A DNA stretch of 53,562 nucleotides from the NCBI GenBank assembly GCA_015066745.1, contig SVNW01000018.1, positions 1 through 53,562 on the forward strand. The letters run 5' to 3'. This DNA comes from Ruminococcus sp. GTDB lineage: Bacteria; Bacillota; Clostridia; Oscillospirales; Ruminococcaceae. The translations under genes were made by a program, and so were the position numbers. How positions within the stretch are numbered: the stretch's first letter is position 1; every line of letters starts with the position of its first letter. This document shows, in pieces, positions 44,650-53,531 of the stretch. The notes under the pieces were generated by a model, which worked only from the letters and a program-made list of their open reading frames with translations, was not told the origin of the DNA and made no database searches.

Positions 44650-45084
44650 TTATAAAAACTCTCTTACATCATCAGCAAGACTTTGTTCAAGGTCTATTAA
44701 ATTTCTGCATATCTGTTTTGAATTTGTATCAGCTGCTTTGTACTGGTTAAGATAACGTGAAAGTGATTTTACACCCATATTACAGCCATCTGTAAGCAGA
44801 TCGGCAACTGTACTGTCACTGTTGTCTACACCAAGTTTTACATTTGTTTTCAGCCATGACATACCCTTTGCTATAGGTGTGGGTTCTTTATCTTCTATGT
44901 CATAAGCTGAAAGTATGCTGTGTATCTCATTTCCTATTTTGCTGTGTTGCTGTTTGTTATAGGAAACACGTTCTCTTAAACGTTCACTGCTTATCTTGTC
45001 TATAATATCATCAATTGATGATACAGCCATTTTTGAACCTGCATCACATTCACGAAGAAGTTTTACTGTATCGTTTACCTGCAT
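44650..45084 (-). CDS. Ferritin-like four-helix protein (DUF2383-type)
   Basis: 144 aa, all helical, with four predicted helices. The N-terminal QVNDTVKLLRECDAGSKMAV and middle NKQQHSKIGNEIHSIL fit the DUF2383/PA2169-type helical bundle, and the C-terminal YLNQYKAADTNSKQI helix completes it. Family members resemble ferritin-like bundles; metal ligands are not evident here. The GTG at 45093 lies within the GAGGTGA ribosome-binding site, so the ATG at 45084 is the start. No partner gene is evident. Often stress-linked in other bacteria (general knowledge, not shown here). Confidence 0.65.
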   Translation of the reverse strand: MQVNDTVKLLRECDAGSKMAVSSIDDIIDKISSERLRERVSYNKQQHSKIGNEIHSILSAYDIEDKEPTPIAKGMSWLKTNVKLGVDNSDSTVADLLTDGCNMGVKSLSRYLNQYKAADTNSKQICRNLIDLEQSLADDVREFL

Positions 45085-45147
45085 TTTTATCACCTCGTAA
45101 ATGTATTATGTGTAGATTTTTTTAAAAAATACAAGTAAAAATAAAAA

Positions 45148-46296
45148 TCAGACTTTTTTTCTTTTTGAAATAACAAAATTTATAGCTATCAGAGCGACTG
45201 CAAACATAAGCTGAATACCAATGTACATCGCAAATTTTCCTGCATCATAAACTTCACCCGATACACCACCGAGCATATTTGAAGCTCTTACATACCAGTA
45301 TGCAGGAAGAAATTTTGCCACATTGAGCATGCCTTCTGACATAAGATACTGTGGTACAAATACACCACACATAAAACTCATTCCAAGACCTACTACATTT
45401 GCAATACCGTTTAAAGCACCTGATTTAAGTTCAAAATTACTTACAACAAGAGAAATCCCTACTGCAACCATCATAAACACAAGACTGTTTAAAACAAAAA
45501 GAATACCTGTAGTTGTAAATATTTTATCACCGTATATACATATAGCTATTATAAGCATTATCAGCCATACAAATAAACCATAAACTATTACCCCTGCTGT
45601 AAGCTGTATATTTCTTGAAGTATTTTTTAAAGAAGAGCATCTTGTTCTGTTCTTTACTTCACTTCTGTTGAATGTCATTACAACCGGCGCCAGTCCGCAT
45701 ACTGTAACCATTATAAATATAAACGGAATAAATTGAAAAAGATAAACTATTATATTTACATTTGTGTTTTTATCATCTTTGCCTATAACGCTTACTTCTG
45801 TGGTATCAGAAAGATTTTTCATTGTATCCGATACGGCTTTTTCTACATTTTTCTGACCAGACAGATTGGTTTTAAGAAGTGAAAGATATCTGTCAACATA
45901 CATATCTGTAAATTTTCCGCTTTTACTTCCCGGTATTTTGATATTTTCTAAAACCAGTTCACCGCCATTTACAAAACTCTCGCCAAACCCTTCCGGGATA
46001 GTCAGCACATAGTCAACTGTTCTGAAATAAAGGCTCTCTGAAACAGCATTTTCACCATCAGGTATTTCTTTCTTCTCACACTTTGAAAACATATATTCCG
46101 AAAGTCCCCGACTTATCATGGAATTGTCATTGTCACAAATATATATTTTTGGCTTGCTCTCTGTAAAATCAAGTTCACTCTCACTTTGTGCAGCATTACT
46201 TACCATAACTGCAACGATCGTATAAATTACAATATACATTATTGTTCCCGAAAATTTTTTCAACGCTATTTTGCTGAAAACATTAAAGATCTGCAC
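45148..46296 (-). CDS. ABC-2 type permease (second subunit)
   Basis: 382 aa. One N-terminal membrane helix, an extracellular region of about 150 residues (IYICDNDNSMISRGLSEY onwards), then five helices (about 185-375), the plan of the DrrB/YhgE-like ABC-2 family. It starts at GTG 46296 with AAGGAGG 7 bases upstream and overlaps the paralogous permease by 14 bases. The two permeases with the ATPase at 47416 form one exporter, probably heterodimeric, for a drug, peptide or lipid. Substrate unknown. Confidence 0.87.
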   Translation of the reverse strand: MQIFNVFSKIALKKFSGTIMYIVIYTIVAVMVSNAAQSESELDFTESKPKIYICDNDNSMISRGLSEYMFSKCEKKEIPDGENAVSESLYFRTVDYVLTIPEGFGESFVNGGELVLENIKIPGSKSGKFTDMYVDRYLSLLKTNLSGQKNVEKAVSDTMKNLSDTTEVSVIGKDDKNTNVNIIVYLFQFIPFIFIMVTVCGLAPVVMTFNRSEVKNRTRCSSLKNTSRNIQLTAGVIVYGLFVWLIMLIIAICIYGDKIFTTTGILFVLNSLVFMMVAVGISLVVSNFELKSGALNGIANVVGLGMSFMCGVFVPQYLMSEGMLNVAKFLPAYWYVRASNMLGGVSGEVYDAGKFAMYIGIQLMFAVALIAINFVISKRKKV

Positions 46297-47401
46297 GTTT
46301 ATTCCTCCTTGCCGAAAAAATCAGACTAAGTAAAACAAATATCAACGTTGTTACCGACATTTTTATAATATTCTCAAAAAATCTTTCATAACTTTCAAAT
46401 ACTGTAAGAGAATAAAAACAATCGCAAAGCATTGCTACAGGATTTAACTTATTCAGAACAGGACATTTCTCATAAATAATCATAGGAATATTAGTGAGCA
46501 TAAGACCACTCATAAAACACATGATTAGTGAAATTCCTGTACATAATGCCTCTTTTATTCCCCTGCTTACTTTAAGAACACTTCCAATGAAAACACCAAA
46601 ACCTGTTCCCATAACTGTTCCTATAAATGAAGCAAACAGCACCATATGAATATCATTACCAAAACTTACCTTCAGCACAAACAGAATATACATAAGTACA
46701 ACTAACATGCAGGCATAGTTCACTATCAACGCTGAAATAAGTCCTTTTAAAATTACCGATGAACGCTTTACAGGAGATACGGAAATTCTCGCACCCTTAT
46801 CAGAAAAAGCTGCTGTACTTTCATTTATAACAGCAAGACCAAGCGTAGACGCAAAAATACATATCATCGCAATTATATTATAAAAATAAGTCACATACAG
46901 ATCATTTTCTTTTCCGTTTGCAGTCACTTCTTTGTTATATGAGATCTCACTGTTCATATTTTTTACAAATTCACTGATATCAGTTTTTCCGCTCTCTATA
47001 ACAGATTTTCTTGCAATAAAACTGTCTGTAAATGATTTTACTATGCTCTGGTTTCCTCCGTTTTTTTCGGTAACACTCATTTTTATTCCATCGATATCCG
47101 AATAAATTATCGCATCAATATCATTTTCAAAAAGCATCTTTTCAGCACTTTCATTATCAGTAAAAGTAGTATCAAACATTGCATTATCACCTTGTGAAAG
47201 GCTTTCAACTACATTTTTGAATACTACAGAATCCATACTTTCATCTGCTACGACTGCTATGGGAATCTTAGTAAATACCTCTGTATTTTCGTACAGATTT
47301 CCGAAAGCTATTTTAAAAAGTGTACTAAGAATTATCGGAAAAGCAAGTATCCAGAACAGATCCTGTTTTTTTCTCAGAATTTTTAATAATTCATATTTCA
47401 T
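46283..47401 (-). CDS. ABC-2 type permease (first subunit)
   Basis: About 372 aa, related to the following permease: N-terminal helix (FWILAFPIILSTLFKIAF), extracellular region with AVVADESMDS, then five or six helices (from about 180). The open frame starts at TTG 47419, overlapping the stop of the ATPase gene, but the ATG at 47401 with AGAGGG upstream is the likelier start. Encoded between ATPase and second permease in one operon. Confidence 0.87.
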   Translation of the reverse strand: MKYELLKILRKKQDLFWILAFPIILSTLFKIAFGNLYENTEVFTKIPIAVVADESMDSVVFKNVVESLSQGDNAMFDTTFTDNESAEKMLFENDIDAIIYSDIDGIKMSVTEKNGGNQSIVKSFTDSFIARKSVIESGKTDISEFVKNMNSEISYNKEVTANGKENDLYVTYFYNIIAMICIFASTLGLAVINESTAAFSDKGARISVSPVKRSSVILKGLISALIVNYACMLVVLMYILFVLKVSFGNDIHMVLFASFIGTVMGTGFGVFIGSVLKVSRGIKEALCTGISLIMCFMSGLMLTNIPMIIYEKCPVLNKLNPVAMLCDCFYSLTVFESYERFFENIIKMSVTTLIFVLLSLIFSARRNKRADL

Positions 47402-47415
47402 ACAAGTTATCCCTC

Positions 47416-48351
47416 TCAATCTCTCAGTGTTTTTCCGGTAATTTCAAGAAATACATCGTTAAGTGTAGGAAGTTCTGAATAAACACGTCCAAATGAATAA
47501 TTATTTTTCTGCATATATTCAAGAACACGCAAAAGATTATGATTTCCACCTTCAAAACTTATCACTATTTTCTCATCATCACATTCAAGTGCATATACAT
47601 GCGGAAGTTGTCTTATATCCGCCTGCGCTTCCTTAGGAAATGATATAGTCTCTATAGTTATCGTTTCAGTATTTTTAATCATTTTCTTTATTTCTTCTTT
47701 TGTACCTGTAGCTACGATTTTCCCCTTGTCCATAATAGCTATCCTTGTACACAACTGTTCAACTTCTTCCATATAATGCGAAGTATAGATAATAGTTGCT
47801 CCGTTTTTATTGAGTTCCTTTATTCCCTCAAGTATTTTATTACGGCTTTGCGGGTCAACTGCAACTGTAGGCTCATCAAAAATAATCAGTGATGGTTTAT
47901 GTGCTATTCCGCACGCAATATTAAGCCTTCTTAATAAACCGCCGGATAATTTTTTAGGATAATATTTCTTAAATTCAGAAAGTCCTGTAAAGTCAAGCGC
48001 ATATTCGATACACTTTTTTCTTTCTTCCTTGTCTTTTATATAGAGTCCGCAGAAATAATCTATATTTTCATATACAGTAAGTTCATCAAAAACGGCAACA
48101 TTTTGCATCACAACACCAATATCCTTCTTTATATCATAACTGCTGTCGCTCATTGGCTTTCCGAAAATCTCTATATCACCTTTTGTATATGCAAGTAAAG
48201 AAAGCAAACAGTTTATAGTAGTCGTTTTGCCCGAACCGTTAGGGCCTAAGAGACCAAATATTTCACCTTTTTTAATTGACAATGATAAATGATCAACTGC
48301 GATGAGTTCACCATATCTTTTTACAAGTTTATCTATTTTTACTGCAACCAT
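47416..48351 (-). CDS. ABC transporter ATPase (DrrA/NatA type)
   Basis: 311 aa. Walker A GPNGSGKTTTINCLL, signature LSGGLLRRLNIACGI, Walker B LIIFDEPTVAVDPQSR and switch histidine in TIIYTSHYMEEVEQL. After the ATPase core a C-terminal extension of about 90 residues ends RVYSELPTLNDVFLEITGKTLRD, typical of DrrA-like exporters. The Walker B has VAVDP in place of the usual GLDP. A promoter overlaps a palindromic site upstream, and the divergent kinase/regulator pair probably controls it. Confidence 0.93.
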   Translation of the reverse strand: MVAVKIDKLVKRYGELIAVDHLSLSIKKGEIFGLLGPNGSGKTTTINCLLSLLAYTKGDIEIFGKPMSDSSYDIKKDIGVVMQNVAVFDELTVYENIDYFCGLYIKDKEERKKCIEYALDFTGLSEFKKYYPKKLSGGLLRRLNIACGIAHKPSLIIFDEPTVAVDPQSRNKILEGIKELNKNGATIIYTSHYMEEVEQLCTRIAIMDKGKIVATGTKEEIKKMIKNTETITIETISFPKEAQADIRQLPHVYALECDDEKIVISFEGGNHNLLRVLEYMQKNNYSFGRVYSELPTLNDVFLEITGKTLRD

Positions 48352-48394
48352 AATTAAAATCTCTCCATTTCATTTTCATTTATTTTATGATATA

Positions 48395-48423
48395 ATTATA
48401 CTATGAATTTTAAAATTCGTTAA
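48395..48423 (-). promoter_or_regulatory. Promoter of the ABC exporter operon
   Basis: Minus strand: TTAACG (48418-48423) and TATAAT (48395-48400) with 17 bases between. The -35 box is one half of the palindrome CGTTA-6-TAACG at 48418-48433, placing a likely regulator site at or just upstream of it. Confidence 0.75.
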
Positions 48424-48460
48424 GTGAATAACGTAATAAAATACATATGACAAATGTCAT
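48418..48460. promoter_or_regulatory. Two candidate NarL-type regulator sites between divergent operons
   Basis: CGTTA and TAACG arms at 48418-48433 (6-base centre) and ATGAC and GTCAT arms at 48447-48460 (4-base centre). They sit between the ABC operon and the divergent kinase gene, so the response regulator may bind here to control both. Binding is inferred. Confidence 0.5.
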
Positions 48461-48480
48461 TTGTTAATAGAAGGTGTGCC

Positions 48481-49575
48481 ATGACTGAAAAAATAATTTT
48501 ATTTTTACTATGTATAATACCATATTTTCCACAGTCTGATATACAGATGATGCTGATAGTTTCAATACTTGCATCTGTCATAGTTTCATCTATAAATTCA
48601 CTGCTTGATGAAATCGAAAAATATTCTCTTCCTCTTCTTGTTTTTAACCTTATGTACTACATATCATGTTTTTTCTATCCTGTTCTTTCAATAATGCTTC
48701 CGCTTAATTTTTACGACCGTACAGGAAAAAAATACGGCATATCTGTACTGTTTTGTATACTTCCTTTTATCATGGCATACAAAACACTAACTCTCCGACA
48801 ATCAATAATATGGATAGTACTTTCATTTCTTGCAGTACTGCTTGAACTAAAAAATCAAAAGCTGAAAAAAGCAGAAAACAGACTGATATCTATACGTGAT
48901 GATATAACTGAAAAAAATATCTTACTAACAGATAAAAACAAATCAATACTCGAAAATCAGGAATACGAAATTCATCTCGCTACCTTACGTGAAAGAAACA
49001 GAATAGCAGCTGATATTCACGATAATGTCGGACATATGATATCACGCTCAATCTTGCAAATAGGTGCTTTAATGGTAATAGAAAAAAATGAAAACACAAA
49101 AAAAATTCTAAAAGAACTAAACACTACTCTTGGCAACGCAATGACAAGCATGCGTGAAAGTGTACACAATCTGCATAATGAAAGCATTGATCTGGATATC
49201 TCAATAAAAGAAATTATAAAATCGATTCCCGAAAATATATCATGTAAAATGGAATATGATAAATGCACTGATATGTCTACCAGAAGCAAGCTTTGTATAA
49301 TATCAATTCTCAAAGAAGCTACTGCAAATCTGATACGTCACAGCAATGCTGATATATTCACAGTTACTCTGCGTGAACACCCCGCCTTTTATCAGCTTGT
49401 CATAAAAGATAACGGTACAGTATCTGTAAATAAATCAGAAAACGGTATCGGTATATCAAATATGGCTCAACGTGTACACTCTCTTGGCGGAACATTTCAT
49501 AATGAAACTACAAACGGATACAAAATATTTATTTCAATACCAAAGGAGAATTTAAATGAAAGTACTGATAATTGA
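48481..49575 (+). CDS. DesK/LiaS-type sensor histidine kinase
   Basis: About 364 aa. Four to five membrane helices in residues 1-125, a coiled coil (about 125-165), the HisKA_3 phospho-acceptor in NRIAADIHDNVGHMIS (H180) and a HATPase domain (KEATANLIRHS, IKDNGTVSV, NGIGISNMAQR). GAAGGTG lies before the ATG at 48481, which is preferred over the ATG at 48454. The response regulator gene overlaps its end by 20 bases. Kinases of this type often monitor membrane state or envelope damage. Confidence 0.9.
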   Translation: MTEKIILFLLCIIPYFPQSDIQMMLIVSILASVIVSSINSLLDEIEKYSLPLLVFNLMYYISCFFYPVLSIMLPLNFYDRTGKKYGISVLFCILPFIMAYKTLTLRQSIIWIVLSFLAVLLELKNQKLKKAENRLISIRDDITEKNILLTDKNKSILENQEYEIHLATLRERNRIAADIHDNVGHMISRSILQIGALMVIEKNENTKKILKELNTTLGNAMTSMRESVHNLHNESIDLDISIKEIIKSIPENISCKMEYDKCTDMSTRSKLCIISILKEATANLIRHSNADIFTVTLREHPAFYQLVIKDNGTVSVNKSENGIGISNMAQRVHSLGGTFHNETTNGYKIFISIPKENLNESTDN

Positions 49576-50182
49576 TGATGATAAACTTGTTTCATCATCA
49601 CTGCAAATAATACTTGAAAGCAATGAAGAAATAACAGTCTGCGCTACCGGAAATTCAGGAGAAGAAGCAATTTTACTATATAATGAACACAAACCTGATG
49701 TGCTTCTTATGGATATACGCATGGGCGCACTAAACGGCATACAGGCCGGCAGAGAAATATTAAAATCCGATAGCAATGCAAAAATACTTTTCCTCACCAC
49801 ATTTTCGGATAATGAATACATATCAGAAGCCCTTTCAATAGGCGCAAAAGGATATATCTTAAAACAAAACTATGAAAGCATCGCTCCATCGATAATAGCC
49901 GTATACAACGGTCAGAATGTATTTGGAGATGAAATAATCGGAAAAATAAACTGTTCAATAAAACCCAAAAACGACTTTGATTATGAAAAATATGATATAA
50001 CCGAACGTGAACAGGCAATTATAAAACTTGTAGCAGACGGACTCTCAAACAAAGAAATTTCCTCACAGTTATATCTTAGCGAAGGTACTGTAAGAAACTA
50101 TCTTAGTGATATTTTAGAAAAAACAGGATGTCGTGACCGAACACAACTTGCAATTTTTTACTATAAAAATATATCTGAATAA
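49556..50182 (+). CDS. NarL/DesR-family response regulator
   Basis: 208 aa. Receiver domain with acidic residues in IIDDDKLV, phospho-acceptor D53 in LLMDIRMG and LKQNYESIAP at the end of the domain. The LuxR-type HTH (about 140-205) has TEREQAIIKLVADGLSNKEI and LSEGTVRNYLSDILEK. It starts inside the kinase gene in another frame (20-base overlap), so they are translated together. The targets are probably its own promoter region and the divergent ABC exporter. Confidence 0.95.
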   Translation: MKVLIIDDDKLVSSSLQIILESNEEITVCATGNSGEEAILLYNEHKPDVLLMDIRMGALNGIQAGREILKSDSNAKILFLTTFSDNEYISEALSIGAKGYILKQNYESIAPSIIAVYNGQNVFGDEIIGKINCSIKPKNDFDYEKYDITEREQAIIKLVADGLSNKEISSQLYLSEGTVRNYLSDILEKTGCRDRTQLAIFYYKNISE

Positions 50183-50186
50183 AAAA

Positions 50187-50227
50187 ACCTTGTTTTCATC
50201 GGATTTTGTTCCGTTTGAAAACAAGGT
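50187..50227. terminator. Bidirectional terminator between regulator and deaminase genes
   Basis: Twelve-base stem ACCTTGTTTTCA with TGAAAACAAGGT (17-base loop), with A-run upstream and T-run downstream, serving both convergent genes. Confidence 0.88.
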
Positions 50228-50232
50228 CTTTT

Positions 50233-51318
50233 TTATTTGAACATTTTTGTTATTTTTTTAGTCAGATGTTTTTTAGTTTTTTCGTCAGCAAACGAAGCAT
50301 CTACTGCATCAAGTTGCATCTTCAGAATCTGATCATCTGTCAATTCAAATATATTTATCAGTCTTTCAAATTCTTCATCTATCGATGTTCTTGAAACCGT
50401 TGTGTTATCTGTATTTATCGTAATTTTTACCCCTGTTCTGATAAAATCTCTCAACGGATAGTCAAGAAGCATATCATATACATTTGTATCAAGATTGCTT
50501 GTAGGACACAACTCAAGAGCAACACCTGATTCTGCAAGTCTTTTCATAACTTCTTCACTTTCAGATGCACGTACACCATGTCCAAGACGATATGCGCCCA
50601 TATCAAGAGCAGATGATACACTTTCAGGTCCTAATGCTTCACCGGCATGGATAGTAAAAGGCAGATCATTCTTTATCGCTTCAAGAAAGATATATTCATA
50701 ACCATCATTAGGATAAAGTGCCTCTGCACCTGCAAGATCAAGACCACATACACCATTTCCATGAAATTTCACAGCTATGCGAACCGTTTCTTCATTTTCT
50801 TTTCTGTTGTCTTCACCACGCATACAACAAAGTATGAGATTGGCATTAAAAGATGATTTGTTTAATCCTTCAATAGCTGCCTGCACTATTTCATACTGCG
50901 ATAATCCGTTTTTAGTATGCAACTGAGGCGCAAAACGAATCTCGGCGTATAAAAGTCCCTGTTCTCTAAGTTCTTCACAAAGATTATATACTGCTGTACT
51001 GATAGCCTCCTCTGTCTGAAGGAGAGTAAGCGGAAACTCAAACTTTTCAAGATAATCATTCAAATCTTTACAGTACTTATCTGCAACCATTTTATTTATT
51101 ATTTCAGCATCATCTTCCGGAAGTTCAATATTCTGCATATCTGCAAGCTGATAAACAGTATCTAGCGAAAGTGAACCATCAAGATGTATATGAATGTCTA
51201 TAAGACCATATTTTTTCTTCTTTCCGAATTTATTAAGTCCTACAAGAACCAACGCAGCAGATGCTATAACCGCACCACATGCAATAACAATATTTCTGCT
51301 CTTATTTTTATTTTTCAT
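50233..51318 (-). CDS. Membrane-anchored adenosine deaminase family protein
   Basis: 361 aa. A basic N-terminus and one hydrophobic helix (NIVIACGAVIASAALVLVGL, about 10-29) precede a full deaminase TIM barrel: zinc ligands in LIDIHIHLDGS, catalytic IHAGEALGPESV, YRLGHGVRA, ELCPTSNLD and ITINTDNTTVS. Cytosolic adenosine deaminases have no such anchor, so this copy probably faces outside or is tethered to the membrane and could salvage or detoxify extracellular adenosine. The ATG at 51333 overlaps its ribosome-binding site GGGGG; 51318 is the likely start. The position TDN instead of TDDP is common among related deaminases. Confidence 0.9.
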   Translation of the reverse strand: MKNKNKSRNIVIACGAVIASAALVLVGLNKFGKKKKYGLIDIHIHLDGSLSLDTVYQLADMQNIELPEDDAEIINKMVADKYCKDLNDYLEKFEFPLTLLQTEEAISTAVYNLCEELREQGLLYAEIRFAPQLHTKNGLSQYEIVQAAIEGLNKSSFNANLILCCMRGEDNRKENEETVRIAVKFHGNGVCGLDLAGAEALYPNDGYEYIFLEAIKNDLPFTIHAGEALGPESVSSALDMGAYRLGHGVRASESEEVMKRLAESGVALELCPTSNLDTNVYDMLLDYPLRDFIRTGVKITINTDNTTVSRTSIDEEFERLINIFELTDDQILKMQLDAVDASFADEKTKKHLTKKITKMFK

Positions 51319-51480
51319 AACATAATCCCCCATATTTTCATTATCTTATATTTCCTCTGTTTCCAAAAACATATCTTAAACTAGTTATTATGCATATTTG
51401 ACAGCAATAATTTCACCATCTTTTTTGTATATATTAAATTATATAACTTTTCCATTACATTGTCAATACATCAATAAAAA

Positions 51481-51507
51481 TATCCTCCGATTTTTATCAG
51501 GAGGATA
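51481..51507 (-). terminator. Terminator of the rhomboid-like gene
   Basis: Minus strand: TATCCTCC pairs with GGAGGATA (11-base loop), followed by TTTTTATTG, right after the gene stop. Confidence 0.85.
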
Positions 51508-51516
51508 CTTAAAAAT

Positions 51517-52176
51517 TTATTTTCTGTTATTGGTTTTCTTTATCTTGTATCTTCTGTACATCTGTTTTATTCTCATAAATAAATTCTCACCGAAGAATAA
51601 AACCAGATTTACAACTGCAACAAGAAGTATTAACTTGTACTGCCATGAGGAAACAACAAACGAATACGTAAGTATAACTGCGTCAAGTATCGCAATATAC
51701 TTTACCTTTATCGGCAGAATGAAAAAAAGCATTATCTGAAAATCAGGATTTAAAATAGCAAATGCAAGAAAAAGCGTAAGATTCAGATATACATTTGTAG
51801 CACCACCTACAAGTATTCCGGTTATTATAGTGGCGACTATACCTGTAAGATAATACATATTAAACTTAAAAGTCCCCCACTGACTTTCAAGTGCCGAACC
51901 CATAAGCCATAAAAAATATAACTCAAAAATAAGAAAAAACGCACTATTTCCTTCAGGAAGAAAAATAAAAGTAATGATCCTCCATATCTGACCCGATAAA
52001 ATCTCTGCCTTATCAAAATATATCATCGGCGACAACGGTACTCGTCCTGTTGCCGGACAGACTATATTATCCATAACAAATACTATAGCCATACCAAATA
52101 TAATTATATACATCAGATTCGGTATCGAATACCTTCCGAATTTACGTTCGAGCTTGTTAAGCCATTTATCAAGCAT
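51517..52176 (-). CDS. Rhomboid-like membrane protein without visible catalytic residues
   Basis: 219 aa with about six membrane helices. The segments GQIWRIITFIFLP, YFLWLMGSALESQWG and FNMYYLTGIVATIITG are the recognisable rhomboid-type blocks. The serine motif GxSG is replaced by an unrelated VGGATNVYL stretch and no catalytic histidine is evident in the late helix, so it is probably a pseudoprotease. Such proteins bind membrane clients or serve in quality control. It is not clearly part of a larger operon. Confidence 0.7.
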   Translation of the reverse strand: MLDKWLNKLERKFGRYSIPNLMYIIIFGMAIVFVMDNIVCPATGRVPLSPMIYFDKAEILSGQIWRIITFIFLPEGNSAFFLIFELYFLWLMGSALESQWGTFKFNMYYLTGIVATIITGILVGGATNVYLNLTLFLAFAILNPDFQIMLFFILPIKVKYIAILDAVILTYSFVVSSWQYKLILLVAVVNLVLFFGENLFMRIKQMYRRYKIKKTNNRK

Positions 52177-52298
52177 AAAACCAAACGTCTCCTTTCATTT
52201 TGAATTTTAATATTTTTACTTATCACACGAACCAAAATAAACATTAACGAATAATATAACTATAGATAAATCATCGAACTACAGAGGAGGTCTTCACT

Positions 52299-53090
52299 AT
52301 GACACAAGGAATAGACGTTTCCACATTCCAGGGAACTATCGACTGGAGAAATGTAAAAGCAAACGGCATAGACTTTTCTATTATACGTGCCGGATATGGA
52401 CGTGACATATCACAAAAAGACGAAAAATTTGAACAGAACTACCAGGGATGCAGAACGAACAATATAAACACCGGAGCATACTGGTACAGCTATGCCACTT
52501 CTCCTGAAGATGCAAGACTCGAAGCTTCTGCTTGTCTTAATGTGCTTGCAGGAAAAGTATTTGAATATCCTGTATATTTTGATATAGAAGACAAAGTTCA
52601 AACCTCTCTTCCTAAAAATCGAATTCAGGATATCACAGTCACCTTCTGCAATATTCTAGAATCAGCAGGATACTGGGTAGGCATCTACAGTTATAAATCA
52701 TTTCTCGAAACAAACTTTACAAAAGAATTATTGGAACGATACTCTGTATGGGTCGCTCATACAGGTGTTTCAAAAACAAATTACAGCTATCCTTATGGTA
52801 TCTGGCAATACAGTCATAACGGAAAAATTGACGGAATAAACGGAGCTGTTGATTTAAATTATAGTTATACAGATTACCCTGACCTTATAAGATCAGCCGG
52901 TAAAAATGGATATATACCAAACGATGACACACAGTATATACTTCACACAGTAAGAAAAAATGAATCACTATGGTCAATATCTGAAAAATATCTTGGTAAC
53001 GGAACCAGATATCCCGAAATAAAGGTTCTTAACAACCTGTCAACCGATACAATTTATGAAGGTCAAGTCCTGAAAATCATAAATGAGTAA
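52299..53090 (+). CDS. GH25 muramidase with C-terminal LysM
   Basis: 263 aa. The GH25 domain (1-195) has GIDVSTFQG with D6, the acidic pair D95/E97 in VYFDIED, VGIYSYKSFL and YGIWQYSHNGKI. After a short linker a LysM module (about 213-262: HTVRKNESLWSISEKYL, VLNNLSTDTIYEGQVL) binds peptidoglycan. No signal peptide: the domain begins two residues after the initiating Met, the form common for phage-type endolysins and for some stand-alone host enzymes. A GAGGAGG site precedes the ATG. It cleaves the glycan chain of peptidoglycan; export route not evident. Confidence 0.94.
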   Translation: MTQGIDVSTFQGTIDWRNVKANGIDFSIIRAGYGRDISQKDEKFEQNYQGCRTNNINTGAYWYSYATSPEDARLEASACLNVLAGKVFEYPVYFDIEDKVQTSLPKNRIQDITVTFCNILESAGYWVGIYSYKSFLETNFTKELLERYSVWVAHTGVSKTNYSYPYGIWQYSHNGKIDGINGAVDLNYSYTDYPDLIRSAGKNGYIPNDDTQYILHTVRKNESLWSISEKYLGNGTRYPEIKVLNNLSTDTIYEGQVLKIINE

Positions 53091-53092
53091 AC

Positions 53093-53121
53093 AAAAAAAC
53101 CCCTGTTATTACACAGGAGTC
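53093..53121 (-). terminator. Terminator of the rRNA-tRNA operon
   Basis: Minus strand: CTCCTGT pairs with ACAGGGG through a 6-base loop (one G-T pair), followed by a run of seven T residues. It lies directly after the tRNA-Ser gene. Confidence 0.75.
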
Positions 53122-53124
53122 AAA

Positions 53125-53213
53125 CGCAAAGAGAGGGATTCGAACCCTCGAACGGGTATTAGCCGTTACACGAGTTCCAGTCGTGCGCCTTAGACCAGCT
53201 CAGCCATCTTTGC
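53125..53213 (-). tRNA. tRNA-Ser (anticodon GGA)
   Basis: Class II tRNA. Acceptor GCAAAGA pairs with TCTTTGC, the anticodon arm CACGA-CTGGAAC-TCGTG has GGA, the long variable arm is present, and the T arm is GAGGGTTCGAATCCCTC. CCA is not encoded. Confidence 0.95.
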
Positions 53214-53220
53214 CTATAAA

Positions 53221-53300
53221 TGCGAGTGACGGGACTTGAACCCGTACGCCTAAACACACGCCCCTCAAACGTGCCTGTCTGCCAATTCCAGCACACTCGC
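53221..53300 (-). tRNA. tRNA-Leu (anticodon GAG)
   Basis: Acceptor GCGAGTG pairs with CACTCGC. The anticodon arm CACGT-TTGAGGG-GCGTG contains GAG, the variable arm is of class II but short, and the T arm is ACGGGTTCAAGTCCCGT. CCA is not encoded. Confidence 0.93.
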
Positions 53301-53335
53301 AAAAAGTGTTATAATCCCAACTAACTGAGATTAAG

Positions 53336-53408
53336 TGCACCATCGGGGGCTCGAACCCAGGACCCACTGATTAAGAGTCAGTTGCTCTACCAACTGAGCT
53401 AATGGTGC
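53336..53408 (-). tRNA. tRNA-Lys (anticodon CTT)
   Basis: Acceptor GCACCAT pairs with ATGGTGC. D arm GCTCAGTTGGTAGAGC, anticodon arm ACTGA-CTCTTAA-TCAGT with CTT, T arm TGGGTTCGAGCCC. CCA is not encoded. Confidence 0.95.
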
Positions 53409-53415
53409 ATAAAGT

Positions 53416-53531
<116 letters not shown>

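Noticed and set aside
48418..48433. CGTTA/TAACG palindrome resembling the centre of the invertible-segment repeats
   Set aside because: The arms are separated by 6 bases instead of 2, the flanks do not match the 31-bp repeat, and the site overlaps the -35 of the ABC operon. An operator for the adjacent NarL-type regulator explains it better.
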